64,000 bases of DNA from Erythrobacter sp047872805 (GCF_047872805.1 NZ_JBLQUK010000001.1:558001-622000), one strand, 5' to 3'; counted from the stretch's first letter, positions 44,858 to 53,822 are shown. Made by a program: numbers and translations. The notes: generated by a model from the sequence alone, not told the origin.

Positions 44858-45285
44858 GGCCCGTCGGGTGCCTCAATCGCGTGGCGTTCTTTCACAAAGG
44901 CGCCGATGCCGTGCCACCACAGAAACGCGATCACGCCGCCTTTGACCGGTCCCAGCATCGCGATCAGCATGATGATGGCCACCGGCAGGATGATCGCCAA
45001 GGTCAGCCAAGCGGACATTCCGAATGTGCCGATCATCGCAATCACCACCGGGGCGAGCAGGTGGCCGACCACGAAAATGCCGATATAGGCGGGAAAATCG
45101 TCCGCCTGCTGGACCGACCAATCTTGCCCGCAATGCGCGCAAGTGTCGACCGGTTTGAGCCATTGGCGGAACAGCGGCGCAGCGTCGCAGCGCGGGCATT
45201 TACCCCGCCCGCCGCGCAGGAAAGCGCCAAACACTCCGTCTGGCAGGTTGATCGAATGGGTGGGAAGCGGCGCGGAAAGGTTCAT
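44854..45285 (-). CDS. DUF983 membrane protein
   Basis: The 143-residue protein has an N-terminal zinc ribbon (GRGKCPRCDAAPLFRQWLKPVDTCAHCGQDW, Cys pairs) followed by two long membrane helices (IGIFVVGHLLAPVVIAMIGTF and LTLAIILPVAIIMLIAMLG). DUF983 proteins often lie near cytochrome oxidase or MoeB genes; the function is unknown. The ATG at 45285 (MNLSAPLPTHSINL) was chosen. The frame extends upstream toward dnaA but without homology. Confidence 0.86.
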   Translation of the reverse strand: MNLSAPLPTHSINLPDGVFGAFLRGGRGKCPRCDAAPLFRQWLKPVDTCAHCGQDWSVQQADDFPAYIGIFVVGHLLAPVVIAMIGTFGMSAWLTLAIILPVAIIMLIAMLGPVKGGVIAFLWWHGIGAFVKERHAIEAPDGP

Positions 45286-45392
45286 GAATAGCCTGTTGGC
45301 AGGCTGCGCACAGCTTGTGAATAGGCTGTCGACAGGGCTGTGCATTGCCCTGTCGATCAGTCTGTTCATTGCTTGCGGATATTATGTGCGAA

Positions 45393-46853
45393 TTAACTTT
45401 CCAATTGTCGCAGCAAGCTGCGCACATCGCCGTCCATATCGGCGTCGCGGGTGCGCAGGTCTTCGATCAGGCGAACCGCGTGGATCACGGTCGAATGATC
45501 GCGCCCGCCGAACTTGCGCCCGATTTCGGGATAGCTGCGCGGGGTCAGCACCTTGGACAGATACATCGCCACCTGACGCGGACGGACCACGGCGCGCGCG
45601 CGGCGCTTGGATGACATTTCGCTGCGGTCGATGCGGTAGAACTGGCACACGGTGCGCTGAATCTCGTCGATGGTGATTCGGCGGCGATTGGCGCTGAGAA
45701 TATCGGTGAGTTGTTCCTCGGCCAGTTGCAGCGACACTTCTTGACCCGTCAGCTGGGCATAGGCGATCAGCTTGTTCAGGCCGCCGACCAATTCGCGGAT
45801 GTTGCGGGTGATGGTGCGGGCGAGAAATTCGATCACGTCCTCGGGCACGCTGAGCGGGGCAAAGCGCGACAGTTTCGAAACCAGAATTTTCTTGCGCAGT
45901 TCGATATCGGCGGCCTGAATATCGGCCACCAGACCCATCGACAGGCGGCTGAGCAGACGCGGTTCGACCCCGTCCAGCGCCTGCGGAGCGCGGTCAGCGG
46001 CAAACACCAGCCGCTTGCCTTCGGCCAGCAGCGCGTCGATCGTGTAGAGCAGCTCTTCCTGCGCCGATGCCTTGCCAATGATGAATTGAATGTCATCGAC
46101 CAGCAGCAGGTCAAAGCTGCGCAGCCGCGCCTTGAATTCCATCATCTGGCCCGCTTTCAAAGCCTGCACGAATTCGATCATGAACCGTTCTGCCGAACAG
46201 TAGAAAATCCGTGCGCGCGGATGCGCCTGAAGGAAGGAGTGCCCGATGGCGTGGAGCAGGTGCGATTTGCCCTGACCGGTCGCGGCCTTGAGATAGAGCG
46301 GCGAGAATTGCGGCTGCTGGGTTGCGGCCATGCGCTGCGCGGCGTTGCACGCCAGCACATTGGCCTCTCCGGTGACAAAGGCGGCAAAGGTCTGCGAGGG
46401 GTCGAGCCCGACCGAACTGCTGAACCCGCCATCGCCAATCGTGCCCGCTGCGACTGCAATCGCGCTGGCGCCGTCATTGGCCGGGCGGCGGCCATCGCCC
46501 AGCCGCAGCTCGGGAAGCTGGCGGCGACCGGGGTGGACCTGAATGTTTACATTGCGCACGTCGCTGCGCACGATTTTCCACGCCAGTTGAAGCCGTTCGT
46601 GAAAGCGGTCCTTGACCCAATTGGCCGAGAATTCGGTGGGCAGGAACAGGTCGAGCGTGCCGTTTTCCTTGTTGATGCCGCCAACCTGGATCGGCTTGAT
46701 CCACTGGCTGTGCAATTGATGACCCAGGTCTTTGCGCAGGCCCTGGCTGATATCTGCCCAATCGGCTGCGAGATTTACCGCTTCGGCATCTTCCATCAAA
46801 TCATCGTCCGCATTCCGGCGCGCTGTCCGCGCCTTGTCAATTTTGTGCACCAT
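45393..46853 (-). CDS. dnaA: Chromosomal replication initiator protein DnaA
   Basis: This 486-residue protein melts the replication origin. Domain I is near residues 30-110. The AAA+ domain III has Walker A KAATGQGKSHLLHA and Walker B LLLVDDIQFI, and the box VII region is present. Domain IV ends with the DnaA signature GRDHSTVIHAVRLIE. It starts at ATG 46853 after GGGGAAG; a Met at residue 20 is an alternative. A 467-bp upstream region separates it from rpsT and contains a perfect hairpin and one consensus DnaA box. Confidence 0.97.
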   Translation of the reverse strand: MVHKIDKARTARRNADDDLMEDAEAVNLAADWADISQGLRKDLGHQLHSQWIKPIQVGGINKENGTLDLFLPTEFSANWVKDRFHERLQLAWKIVRSDVRNVNIQVHPGRRQLPELRLGDGRRPANDGASAIAVAAGTIGDGGFSSSVGLDPSQTFAAFVTGEANVLACNAAQRMAATQQPQFSPLYLKAATGQGKSHLLHAIGHSFLQAHPRARIFYCSAERFMIEFVQALKAGQMMEFKARLRSFDLLLVDDIQFIIGKASAQEELLYTIDALLAEGKRLVFAADRAPQALDGVEPRLLSRLSMGLVADIQAADIELRKKILVSKLSRFAPLSVPEDVIEFLARTITRNIRELVGGLNKLIAYAQLTGQEVSLQLAEEQLTDILSANRRRITIDEIQRTVCQFYRIDRSEMSSKRRARAVVRPRQVAMYLSKVLTPRSYPEIGRKFGGRDHSTVIHAVRLIEDLRTRDADMDGDVRSLLRQLES

Positions 46854-46934
46854 TGCTTCCCCAATACTCTACTATCTCCGAAACTTACGTCCGGAGGAGC
46901 CATTTATCGCAACGAAAGGCAAATCTTCGCCATG

Positions 46935-46957
46935 CTTGCGAAACGGTGTTTCGCAAG
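46935..46957. promoter_or_regulatory. Perfect hairpin/operator in the dnaA upstream region
   Basis: CTTGCGAAAC and GTTTCGCAAG form a perfect 10-bp dyad with a three-base spacer, 82 bases before the dnaA start. It could be a repressor site or a hairpin in the dnaA leader RNA. No T-run follows on the minus strand. Confidence 0.55.
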
Positions 46958-47202
46958 GTTCCCCGTCGACTAATCTGTGTGACCCCCGGACTGTCCGGCC
47001 CCGGGTGAGAAGCGAATAAAGAACCGTTGGGCGATAAGCGCAAGCAGCGAATTGCAATAAAACTTAAATATTCTTGTTGACTCACCGCAACCCCGCAGGC
47101 GTCCGTTCAAGTCCCTGATTCAATGAAATATTGACCGTTCAGCGCATGCGAATCGCGGGGATTCCTAACATTTGCAGGTGCAATTCCGGTCACAATTGTC
47201 GC

Positions 47203-47224
47203 AAAACAAAAGGGCCGCGCCCTT
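47203..47224 (-). terminator. Intrinsic terminator of rpsT
   Basis: AAGGGC and GCCCTT pair around a three-base loop, and on the minus strand the stem is followed by TTGTTTT. It lies about 97 bases after the rpsT stop. Confidence 0.6.
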
Positions 47225-47235
47225 CGGCACAGCCC

Positions 47236-47244
47236 TTATCCACA
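47236..47244. promoter_or_regulatory. Consensus DnaA box
   Basis: TTATCCACA matches the 9-mer consensus exactly, between rpsT and dnaA. It is a likely site of DnaA binding for autoregulation. Other nearby 9-mers are weaker or absent. Confidence 0.6.
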
Positions 47245-47320
47245 ATCGTTGGAGCTCGCTAGGTGAAATCCCAAGCGGGGATGCCCCGACCGCCGTTCAT
47301 CCGGCGGAGAATCGGCCGAA

Positions 47321-47581
47321 TCAGAGCGCGGCGACGCGCTTTGTCAGGCGCGACATTTTGCGCGACACGGTGTTTTTATGCATGACGCCGCGCGCAACGC
47401 CGCGCGCCATTTCGGGCTGAGCAGCCTTGAGCGCGGCCGCAGCGGCGTCTTTGTCACCCGCTTCGCAGGCGGCTTCGACCTTTTTCACGAAACCGCGAAT
47501 GCGGCTTACGCGGGCACCGTTAACTTCGGCACGGGCATTGTTGCGACGGATGCGTTTGCGGGCTTGCGGCGAATTGGCCAT
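47321..47581 (-). CDS. rpsT: 30S ribosomal protein S20
   Basis: The 86-residue basic protein starts MANSPQARKRIRRNNARAEV and ends SRKMSRLTKRVAAL, canonical S20. It binds 16S rRNA early in small-subunit assembly. The order mutM, rpsT, dnaA on one strand is usual in alphaproteobacteria. Confidence 0.97.
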   Translation of the reverse strand: MANSPQARKRIRRNNARAEVNGARVSRIRGFVKKVEAACEAGDKDAAAAALKAAQPEMARGVARGVMHKNTVSRKMSRLTKRVAAL

Positions 47582-47741
47582 ATTTCTGTCTGTCTCGCGT
47601 TTGATGCGGGCCGCATAGGGCGACCGAATGAATTTGTGGTGTGTTCGAAAGCAGGCGCACGGAATCGGTGTCCGCGTACCGGAAAGCGCGCCACATAGGG
47701 TGCAGTGTGCGAATCGTCAACAATTCTTGGCGGATGCTGCG

Positions 47742-48557
47742 TTAACGCTGACACTTCGGGCAGAACCAGGTGCTGCGCCCGCCTTGCGCGATGCGGCGGA
47801 TGGTGCCTTCATCCTCGCGGCGGCACGGCTCACCCTCGCGGCCATAGACATCAAAGCGAGTGGCGAAATAGCCCAGCTCCCCATTGGGCGCGGCATAATC
47901 GCGCAAGGTTGAACCGCCATCCGCGATCGAGGCTTCGAGCACTTCGCGGATGACCGGCACCAGCCGATTGAGTTGCGGCCCCGTCACCTTGCCCGCCGCC
48001 TTGCGCGGATGGATGCCCGCGCGCCACAGCGCCTCGCAGACATAGATATTGCCCAGCCCGGCGACGATCCGTTGATCGAGCAGGCACAGCTTGACCGATT
48101 GCACCTTGCCGCGAAACGCCGATTTGAGATGCGCAGCGGTCAGCCCCGGGCCCAGCGGCTCCGGCCCCAGCGCGGCAAATTGCGGCCAAGCGTCCAGCGC
48201 ATCGCAGCGCACCAGATCGACCGAACCGAACCGGCGCGGATCGCACAGCGCAAAGCGGTGGCCTGCGGTCTCAATAATCAAATGATCGTGGCGGTCAGGC
48301 GCCTCCGGGTCGATCCGCCAGCGCCCGCTCATGCCGAGGTGAAAGATCATCGCCCACCCCCGGTCGATATGGATCAGCCCGTATTTCGCCCGCCGCGACA
48401 GGCCGGTGACCTGCGCGCCGGTCATCACCTGCACCAGTTCGGGCGGGAACGGGCGGCGCAGATTGGGGCGGTTGAGCGCAACCCGCTCAATCCGCTGCCC
48501 ATCAAGGAACCGAGCGAGCCCCCGCACCGTTGTTTCAACTTCTGGAAGTTCTGGCAT
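47742..48557 (-). CDS. mutM: Formamidopyrimidine-DNA glycosylase with incomplete zinc finger
   Basis: The 271-residue enzyme excises 8-oxoguanine. The N-terminal PELPEVET supplies the catalytic Pro and Glu; Lys in RRAKYGLIHI and the H2TH region (LDQRIVAGLGNIYVCEALWRAG) are intact. The C-terminal zinc finger normally has CxxC then CxxC. Here the first pair is reduced to Cys245 followed by RRE, and only the last pair, Cys266 and Cys269 (WFCPKCQR), is whole, so one zinc ligand seems replaced by Glu248. It is divergent from ubiE. Confidence 0.95.
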   Translation of the reverse strand: MPELPEVETTVRGLARFLDGQRIERVALNRPNLRRPFPPELVQVMTGAQVTGLSRRAKYGLIHIDRGWAMIFHLGMSGRWRIDPEAPDRHDHLIIETAGHRFALCDPRRFGSVDLVRCDALDAWPQFAALGPEPLGPGLTAAHLKSAFRGKVQSVKLCLLDQRIVAGLGNIYVCEALWRAGIHPRKAAGKVTGPQLNRLVPVIREVLEASIADGGSTLRDYAAPNGELGYFATRFDVYGREGEPCRREDEGTIRRIAQGGRSTWFCPKCQR

Positions 48558-48662
48558 GTCTGTCTGGTTCGCTAACGCTTGCGTGCCGGGCGGTCCGGAA
48601 CAACTGAACGAAGCGCTCTAACACCCTTTGCGCGCCGCACAATTCCATCTAGGGGACACGGC

Positions 48663-49436
48663 ATGGATGAAAGCACCCCAATAAGCGAGGGCGAAGGCGA
48701 CACCGTCTCCTTTGGCTATGAACAGGTGGCACCCGAAGAGAAAACTCGCCGCGTGGGCGAGGTGTTCTCCAGCGTGGCGCGCAAATACGACATCATGAAC
48801 GATGCGATGTCGATGGGTATGCATCGCGGGTGGAAAGACCGCTTCGTCAAACGGGTCAAGCCGCAGCGCGGCGAACGCATTCTCGATATGGCGGGCGGCA
48901 CCGGCGACATCGCATTCCGCATGGCCGACCGGGGCGCGGATGTGACCGTTGCCGACATCAATCAGGACATGCTGGATGTCGGCGCAGAACGCGCGATGGA
49001 ACGGCGCGAGAGCGAAGAAACCGGCAGCCTCGTGTTCACTTGTCAGAACGCCGAAAAGGTCGATTTCGCCACTAACAGCTATGACGCCTACACCATCGTG
49101 TTCGGCATCCGCAACGTCACCTTCAAGGACCGCGCGCTGGCCGAAGCTTACCGCGTGCTGCGCCCCGGCGGTCGGTTTTACTGTATGGAGTTTTCGACCA
49201 CCGAATGGTCGGGATTTCGGCAAGTCTACGATATTTATTCCGAACAATTGCTGCCGCGCATGGGACAGGCAATCGCGGGCGATGCCGACAGCTATCGCTA
49301 TCTGGTCGAATCGATCCGCAAATTTCCCTCCATGCCGGAATTTGAAAGCATGATCCGCACCGCCGGTTTTGTGAACACGCGGGTCGAATCGATCCTTGGC
49401 GGCGCGGTTGCCATCCATTCCGGTTGGAAAGTCTGA
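48663..49436 (+). CDS. ubiE: Demethylmenaquinone/ubiquinone C-methyltransferase
   Basis: The 257-residue class I methyltransferase methylates the quinone ring. It has the SAM motif ILDMAGGTGDIAF, VFSSVARKYDIMNDAMSMGMHRGWKD at the N-terminus, and the UbiE signature VFGIRNVTFKDRALAEAYRVLRPGGRF. It starts with ATG at 48663. ubiB follows after 4 bases, so the two form a ubiquinone operon. Confidence 0.95.
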   Translation: MDESTPISEGEGDTVSFGYEQVAPEEKTRRVGEVFSSVARKYDIMNDAMSMGMHRGWKDRFVKRVKPQRGERILDMAGGTGDIAFRMADRGADVTVADINQDMLDVGAERAMERRESEETGSLVFTCQNAEKVDFATNSYDAYTIVFGIRNVTFKDRALAEAYRVLRPGGRFYCMEFSTTEWSGFRQVYDIYSEQLLPRMGQAIAGDADSYRYLVESIRKFPSMPEFESMIRTAGFVNTRVESILGGAVAIHSGWKV

Positions 49437-49440
49437 ACCG

Positions 49441-51009
49441 ATGACCGCCCCTGCCACGCATCTGTTCCGCCTTGCGCGGTGGGGTATCACGCTGGCCCGG
49501 CGACGCGCGCTGGTGGGGATAGAGCAAGACCCCAATGCGCCCGCGCAGGTTCGGCGGCTGGCGCGGCTGGCGCGGCTGGCGACCTTCACCGGCAAACACG
49601 GTCCGCGCGATTACGCCGGGGCGTTTCGCGCGATCGGCCCCGCTGCGATCAAGCTAGGCCAGTCGCTGGCGACAAGACCCGATCTGGTGGGCGAAGAAGC
49701 AGCGCATAATCTGCTCAGCCTGCAAGACGATCTGCCGCCGGTCCCCTTCGCGCAGATCGAGGCGCAGATTGCCGCCACCTTTAATCAACCGATAGACACG
49801 CTGTTTGCCGAAATTGACCCCCATCCGGTCGGCGCAGCGTCGATTGCGCAGGTGCACAAAGGCGTGACCACCGATGGTCGCACCGTCGCCATCAAGGTGC
49901 TGCGCCCCGGCATCCGCGAAAAATTCGCGGCCGATATTCAGACCTATGAATGGGCCGCCGCGCATGTCGAGGCGATGGGCGGAGAGGCGATGCGCCTGCG
50001 CCCGCGCCTGACCATTGCCAATTTCAAACGCTGGTCGAATGCGGAACTTGATCTGCGGCGCGAGGCTGCTTCCGCCAGCGAATTGGCAGAAGAAATGTCG
50101 GGCGTCGCCGGTTACCGCATCCCGGCGGTCGATTGGGACCGCACCAATGGCCGGGTGCTGACCATCGAATGGGTCGACGGGGTCAAGATCTCGCGCCGCG
50201 ATGAATTGCTGGCGCGCGGGCACGATCTGGGTGCCATCGCCAACAAATTGGTCATCAGTTTCCTGACCCAGGCGATCAGCGCCGGTTTCTTCCATGCCGA
50301 CATGCATCAGGGCAATCTGTTCATCGAGGATGACGGCACGATTGTTGCCATTGATTTCGGGATCATGGGGCGGATCGACCGGCGGGCGCGGCAATGGCTC
50401 GCCGAAATCCTCTATGGGCTGACCACCGGCAATTACCGGCGCGTCGCGGAAATTCATTTCGAGGCGCAATATGTGCCCAGTTACCACTCGGTCGGAGAAT
50501 TTGCGACCGCTCTGCGCGCGGTGGGCGAACCGATGCGCGGCAAGCCAGTGAAGGAACTTAGCGTCGGTCAGATGTTGGACGGGCTGTTTGCGATCACCCG
50601 CGATTTCGACATGCAGACCCAGCCGCATCTGTTGCTGCTGCAAAAGACGATGGTGATGGTGGAGGGGATCGCGACGCAGTTGAACCCCGATATCAATATG
50701 TGGGATACTGCTGCGCCTTATGTGCGCAGCTGGATCCGCGACGAATTGGGGCCAGAGGCGGCGGTGGCGGACCGGATCAAGGAAGACACCGAGACGCTGT
50801 TTCGTCTGCCGGGACTGATCCGGCGGCTGGAGGAGAAATTCCCGCCCAAAGGCGGCGCGCCCGAACCAGCGCCGCTGCCCGATATCCGTCTGCTCACCGA
50901 CCGGCGAGCCAAGGGCGCTGGTGAGGGCGGCGGCTGGCTGGGATATTTCATCGCCGGACTGGTCGGCGCAGGCGCGGTATGGGGAGCGAGCCTCGCAGGG
51001 CTGTTCTAG
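49441..51009 (+). CDS. ubiB: UbiB/ABC1-family atypical kinase, ubiquinone biosynthesis
   Basis: The 522-residue protein has the UbiB KxGQ motif (AIKLGQSLATRPD), an ExD helix (LSLQDDLPPVP), an Ala-rich nucleotide loop (GAASIAQVHKG), the catalytic HADMHQGNLF and a DFG (AIDFGIMG). It supports ubiquinone assembly as an ATPase or kinase-like chaperone. A C-terminal membrane helix (GYFIAGLVGAGAVWGASLAG) is present. It follows ubiE immediately and overlaps the DUF4345 gene at convergent ends. Confidence 0.95.
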   Translation: MTAPATHLFRLARWGITLARRRALVGIEQDPNAPAQVRRLARLARLATFTGKHGPRDYAGAFRAIGPAAIKLGQSLATRPDLVGEEAAHNLLSLQDDLPPVPFAQIEAQIAATFNQPIDTLFAEIDPHPVGAASIAQVHKGVTTDGRTVAIKVLRPGIREKFAADIQTYEWAAAHVEAMGGEAMRLRPRLTIANFKRWSNAELDLRREAASASELAEEMSGVAGYRIPAVDWDRTNGRVLTIEWVDGVKISRRDELLARGHDLGAIANKLVISFLTQAISAGFFHADMHQGNLFIEDDGTIVAIDFGIMGRIDRRARQWLAEILYGLTTGNYRRVAEIHFEAQYVPSYHSVGEFATALRAVGEPMRGKPVKELSVGQMLDGLFAITRDFDMQTQPHLLLLQKTMVMVEGIATQLNPDINMWDTAAPYVRSWIRDELGPEAAVADRIKEDTETLFRLPGLIRRLEEKFPPKGGAPEPAPLPDIRLLTDRRAKGAGEGGGWLGYFIAGLVGAGAVWGASLAGLF

Positions 51010-51386
51010 GCGCCTTTTGGCAGCACCCGCGCGCCGATCAGGCCGAGCACGCCGAGCAGCAATTCCACCACCATCGGCGGCGCATAGCCTTCGAAACTGC
51101 CGTTGATCGACAGCGAGATTATCCGCGCGGCCAATGCCGTCAGCATCAAAGCCGCGCCGATGATCAGCGGATCGCTGCGCCGGGCCCATGCGCCCCACAC
51201 GAAACACGCGCCGCCAACGCCGAAAAACGCGGTCATGTCGGCGCGGATCGAGGTGATGCCATGCGCGCCCGCGGCGGTGATCCCGAAATCGGCGCCGGAC
51301 CCGGCCGGATTGGTCAGAAACCCGAATGCCATGAACACCAGCAGCAGCCCGCCCAGAGCCAGCGCCGTTCGCAGTGCAACAATCAT
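51006..51386 (-). CDS. DUF4345 membrane protein
   Basis: This 126-residue protein has four membrane helices (LALGGLLLVFMAFGFLTNPA, ITSIRADMTAFFGVGGACFVWGAW, LIIGAALMLTALAARIISL and VVELLLGVLGLIGARVL). That pattern fits DUF4345, whose function is unknown. The ATG at 51386 was chosen. It converges with ubiB and overlaps its stop by 4 bases; it is divergent from coaBC. Confidence 0.75.
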   Translation of the reverse strand: MIVALRTALALGGLLLVFMAFGFLTNPAGSGADFGITAAGAHGITSIRADMTAFFGVGGACFVWGAWARRSDPLIIGAALMLTALAARIISLSINGSFEGYAPPMVVELLLGVLGLIGARVLPKGA

Positions 51387-51546
51387 CGTAAATCCCCTCT
51401 CGCACACAGCTATGGCCGGACGGGGCTCTAAGCACAATCTTAACCATCGTGTCCCAAGGCAAAGGCTGGACTTGGCGCGCGTGGGGCAGAACGCTAGGGA
51501 GTGATCGAAGCGCCTGAAAAATGGTGCAACGAGGAGTGTGACGGGG

Positions 51547-53277
51547 ATGAGCGCAGCGAAGCCAAAAGTGCTTTCGCCAAAGGTGCTGTTGGTCGTAGGC
51601 GGCGGTATCGCGGCCTACAAATCGTGCGAGCTCGTCCGGCTGATCCGCAAGGGTGCCAATGGGGTTCAGGGCGATGTCACCTGCGTCGTGACCAAGGGCG
51701 GTCAGCAATTCGTCACCCCGATGTCGCTCGCCGCGCTCAGCGAGAACCAGGTTTACACCAGCCTGTTCGATCTCAAGAACGAGGTCGAGATGGGCCATAT
51801 CGAATTGTCGCGGGAGGCCGATTTGATCGTCGTGTGCCCGGCGACCGCCGATCTGATGGCGAAAATGGCGGCGGGTATCGCCGATGATCTGGCGACCACA
51901 TTGATCCTTGCCACCAACAAGCCGGTGATGGCGGTGCCCGCGATGAACGTAAAGATGTGGGAGCACGAATCGACGCAGCGCAACGTCGCATGGCTGAAAG
52001 ATGCGGGCGTGACGGTGCTGCACCCGGACGAAGGGGCAATGGCCTGCGGCGAATTTGGCTATGGCCGCCTGCCCGAACCCCACGCCATCTGGCGTGCGAT
52101 TGCCGCGCATTTCGGGATCGAGGTGGAGGACGAAACTGTTCCACCTGCCGCCGCGCCCGCCTTGGCGAATGATGCGATTGAGGCGCTTGAGCCCGAAGAG
52201 GCTGGTCCGATGGGCGGGCTGGGCGGATTGCTGTCGCGGATCATACCCCGTTCCACCGCGCGGCGCAGCGCCGAGGAAATCGAGGCAGAGCTTGACGAGG
52301 CTCCCGGTGAGGACGAATTCGGCGCCGCTGACGAAGACGCGGGAGCCGAGGAAGAGGTCGAATTCAACCCCGACTTCGGCGGGCCGCTGCTTGCCAGCAA
52401 AGGGGCTGGCAGGGCCGCCCCGCCGATGGACCCCGATGCGATCAATCACGAGGTCGACGACCGCAAGTCTGCGCCTGAAACCATCGCTGACGTCGAGCCG
52501 GAGCAGGCTGAAGCCCCTGCGGCGCGCAAGATCGCTGCGAAACAGGCTGCGCCGGGCAAACTCGCCGCAATTGAAGCCGATGAGGCAGAGGTCAGCGGGT
52601 TCATTGCCAATGCGTCGCATCAACCGCTCGACGGGCGGCATGTGCTGGTGACCGCCGGACCGACGTGGGAATCGATCGATCCGGTGCGTTACATCGCCAA
52701 CCGGTCGAGCGGGAAACAAGGCTTTGCGATTGCCGCCGCTGCGGCTGCGCTGGGCGCGGATGTTACGTTGGTCGCTGGGCCCGTTGCGCTCAAAACCCCC
52801 GCCGGGGTGGACCGGATCGACGTCGAAAGCGCCGAGGAAATGGCCAGCGCGGTCAAGCGGGCGCTGCCCGCTGATGTCGCGGTGATGGTCGCTGCGGTCG
52901 CCGACTGGCGGCCCAAGGAATACCGGGATGAGAAAATCAAGAAACGCAGCTCTGCCCCTCCGGCGCTGATGCTGACCGAAAATCCCGACATATTGACCAA
53001 TTTGGCGTCGGCATCGAACCGGCCTCAACTGGTGATCGGCTTTGCCGCCGAAACCGAAAGCGTGCTCGACAACGCCAAGAAGAAACGCAAGCGCAAGTCC
53101 TGCGACTGGATCATCGCCAATGACGTTTCGGGCGACGTGATGGGCGGCGATGCCAACCGCGTCCATATCGTCAGCGCCGACGGGGTCGAAAGCCTCGATG
53201 AAATGCCCAAAGGCGAAGTGGCGATGGCATTGATGGAGCGGATCGCGGCGGCGCTTTCGGCAGAGGCGGCGCAGTGA
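51547..53277 (+). CDS. coaBC: Bifunctional CoaBC with a long internal linker
   Basis: The protein first ligates cysteine to 4'-phosphopantothenate (CoaB) and then decarboxylates the product (CoaC). The CoaC half has VVGGGIAAYKSCEL, MGHIELSREAD with the active His, PAMNVKMW and ACGEFGYGRLPEP with the catalytic Cys. The CoaB half begins at about residue 361 (LDGRHVLVTAGPTWE) and has IANDVSGD. At 576 residues it is much longer than the usual 400. The excess is an acidic, Ala/Glu-rich linker of about 165 residues between the halves. The ATG at 51547 follows GAGGAG. dut overlaps by 4 bases. Confidence 0.94.
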   Translation: MSAAKPKVLSPKVLLVVGGGIAAYKSCELVRLIRKGANGVQGDVTCVVTKGGQQFVTPMSLAALSENQVYTSLFDLKNEVEMGHIELSREADLIVVCPATADLMAKMAAGIADDLATTLILATNKPVMAVPAMNVKMWEHESTQRNVAWLKDAGVTVLHPDEGAMACGEFGYGRLPEPHAIWRAIAAHFGIEVEDETVPPAAAPALANDAIEALEPEEAGPMGGLGGLLSRIIPRSTARRSAEEIEAELDEAPGEDEFGAADEDAGAEEEVEFNPDFGGPLLASKGAGRAAPPMDPDAINHEVDDRKSAPETIADVEPEQAEAPAARKIAAKQAAPGKLAAIEADEAEVSGFIANASHQPLDGRHVLVTAGPTWESIDPVRYIANRSSGKQGFAIAAAAAALGADVTLVAGPVALKTPAGVDRIDVESAEEMASAVKRALPADVAVMVAAVADWRPKEYRDEKIKKRSSAPPALMLTENPDILTNLASASNRPQLVIGFAAETESVLDNAKKKRKRKSCDWIIANDVSGDVMGGDANRVHIVSADGVESLDEMPKGEVAMALMERIAAALSAEAAQ

Positions 53278-53732
53278 ATGAGCCGGTGACGGTTGCGATC
53301 AAGCGGCTGCCGCACGGGCAGGGCCTGCCGCTGCCTGCCTATGCCACCCACGGTGCAGCGGGGATGGATGTGGTCAGTGCGGAGGATGTGACGCTGGCCC
53401 CCGGCGCGCGGCACGCGGTGGCGACCGGCCTCGCGCTGGCAATTCCGCAGGGCTATGAAATTCAGGTCCGCCCGCGTTCGGGCCTCGCCTTCAAGCACGG
53501 CATCACCGTGCCCAACACGCCCGGCACCATCGACAGCGATTATCGCGGCGAATTGAAGGTGCTGCTGATCAACCACGGGACCGAGGATTTCGCGGTGCAG
53601 CGCGGCGACCGCGTGGCGCAATTGGTGCTCGCCCCGGTGGTGCAGGCCAAGTGGGATGAGGTGGCTGAGCTGGACGCGACGACACGGGGCGCGGGCGGTT
53701 TCGGATCGACCGGCGGACATGCGGGGCTATAG
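53274..53732 (+). CDS. dut: dUTP diphosphatase
   Basis: The 152-residue trimeric dUTPase hydrolyses dUTP to dUMP and so keeps uracil out of DNA. It has the five motifs: AGMDVVSAED, RPRSGLAFKHG, NTPGTIDSDYRGELKV (catalytic Asp), RGDRVAQLVLAPV and GAGGFGSTG at the end. The GTG overlaps the coaBC stop (GTGA). The coaBC-dut order is conserved in many alphaproteobacteria. Confidence 0.95.
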   Translation: MNEPVTVAIKRLPHGQGLPLPAYATHGAAGMDVVSAEDVTLAPGARHAVATGLALAIPQGYEIQVRPRSGLAFKHGITVPNTPGTIDSDYRGELKVLLINHGTEDFAVQRGDRVAQLVLAPVVQAKWDEVAELDATTRGAGGFGSTGGHAGL

Positions 53733-53751
53733 TTGTTTGCGCTTCCACAAC

Positions 53752-53784
53752 AAAAAGGGCGGCGCTGATCCCTTGCGCCGCCCT
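53752..53784 (-). terminator. Intrinsic terminator of the second DUF4136 gene
   Basis: AGGGCGGCGC and GCGCCGCCCT form a perfect 10-bp stem. On the minus strand it runs into TTTTTG. It also lies 23 bases after dut, so it may serve both convergent genes. Confidence 0.85.
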
Positions 53785-53822
53785 GTTCGTCCCGTCCAAG
53801 GGTATGTCTGAGCCGCTCTGCG

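Larger units (their letters stand above)
46854..47320. other. 467-bp gene-free region upstream of dnaA
   Basis: No gene is supported here. It holds a perfect 10-bp inverted repeat (46935-46957), an A+T-rich stretch around 47055-47075, a single TTATCCACA (47236-47244) and the rpsT terminator. This is consistent with a dnaA promoter region under DnaA control. One consensus box alone does not make a convincing origin. Confidence 0.6.

Noticed and set aside
46854..47320. Chromosomal origin of replication next to dnaA
   Set aside because: Only one consensus DnaA box is visible and no cluster of boxes. A full origin is not supported, and in this group the origin often lies elsewhere.
49654..53166. 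Very long open frame on the minus strand (over 1,100 codons) opposite ubiB, DUF4345 and coaBC
   Set aside because: It is a mirror of GC-rich codons in real genes. ubiB and coaBC have intact motifs on the plus strand, and the antisense product is a mixture of Arg, Pro, His and Ala with no domain.
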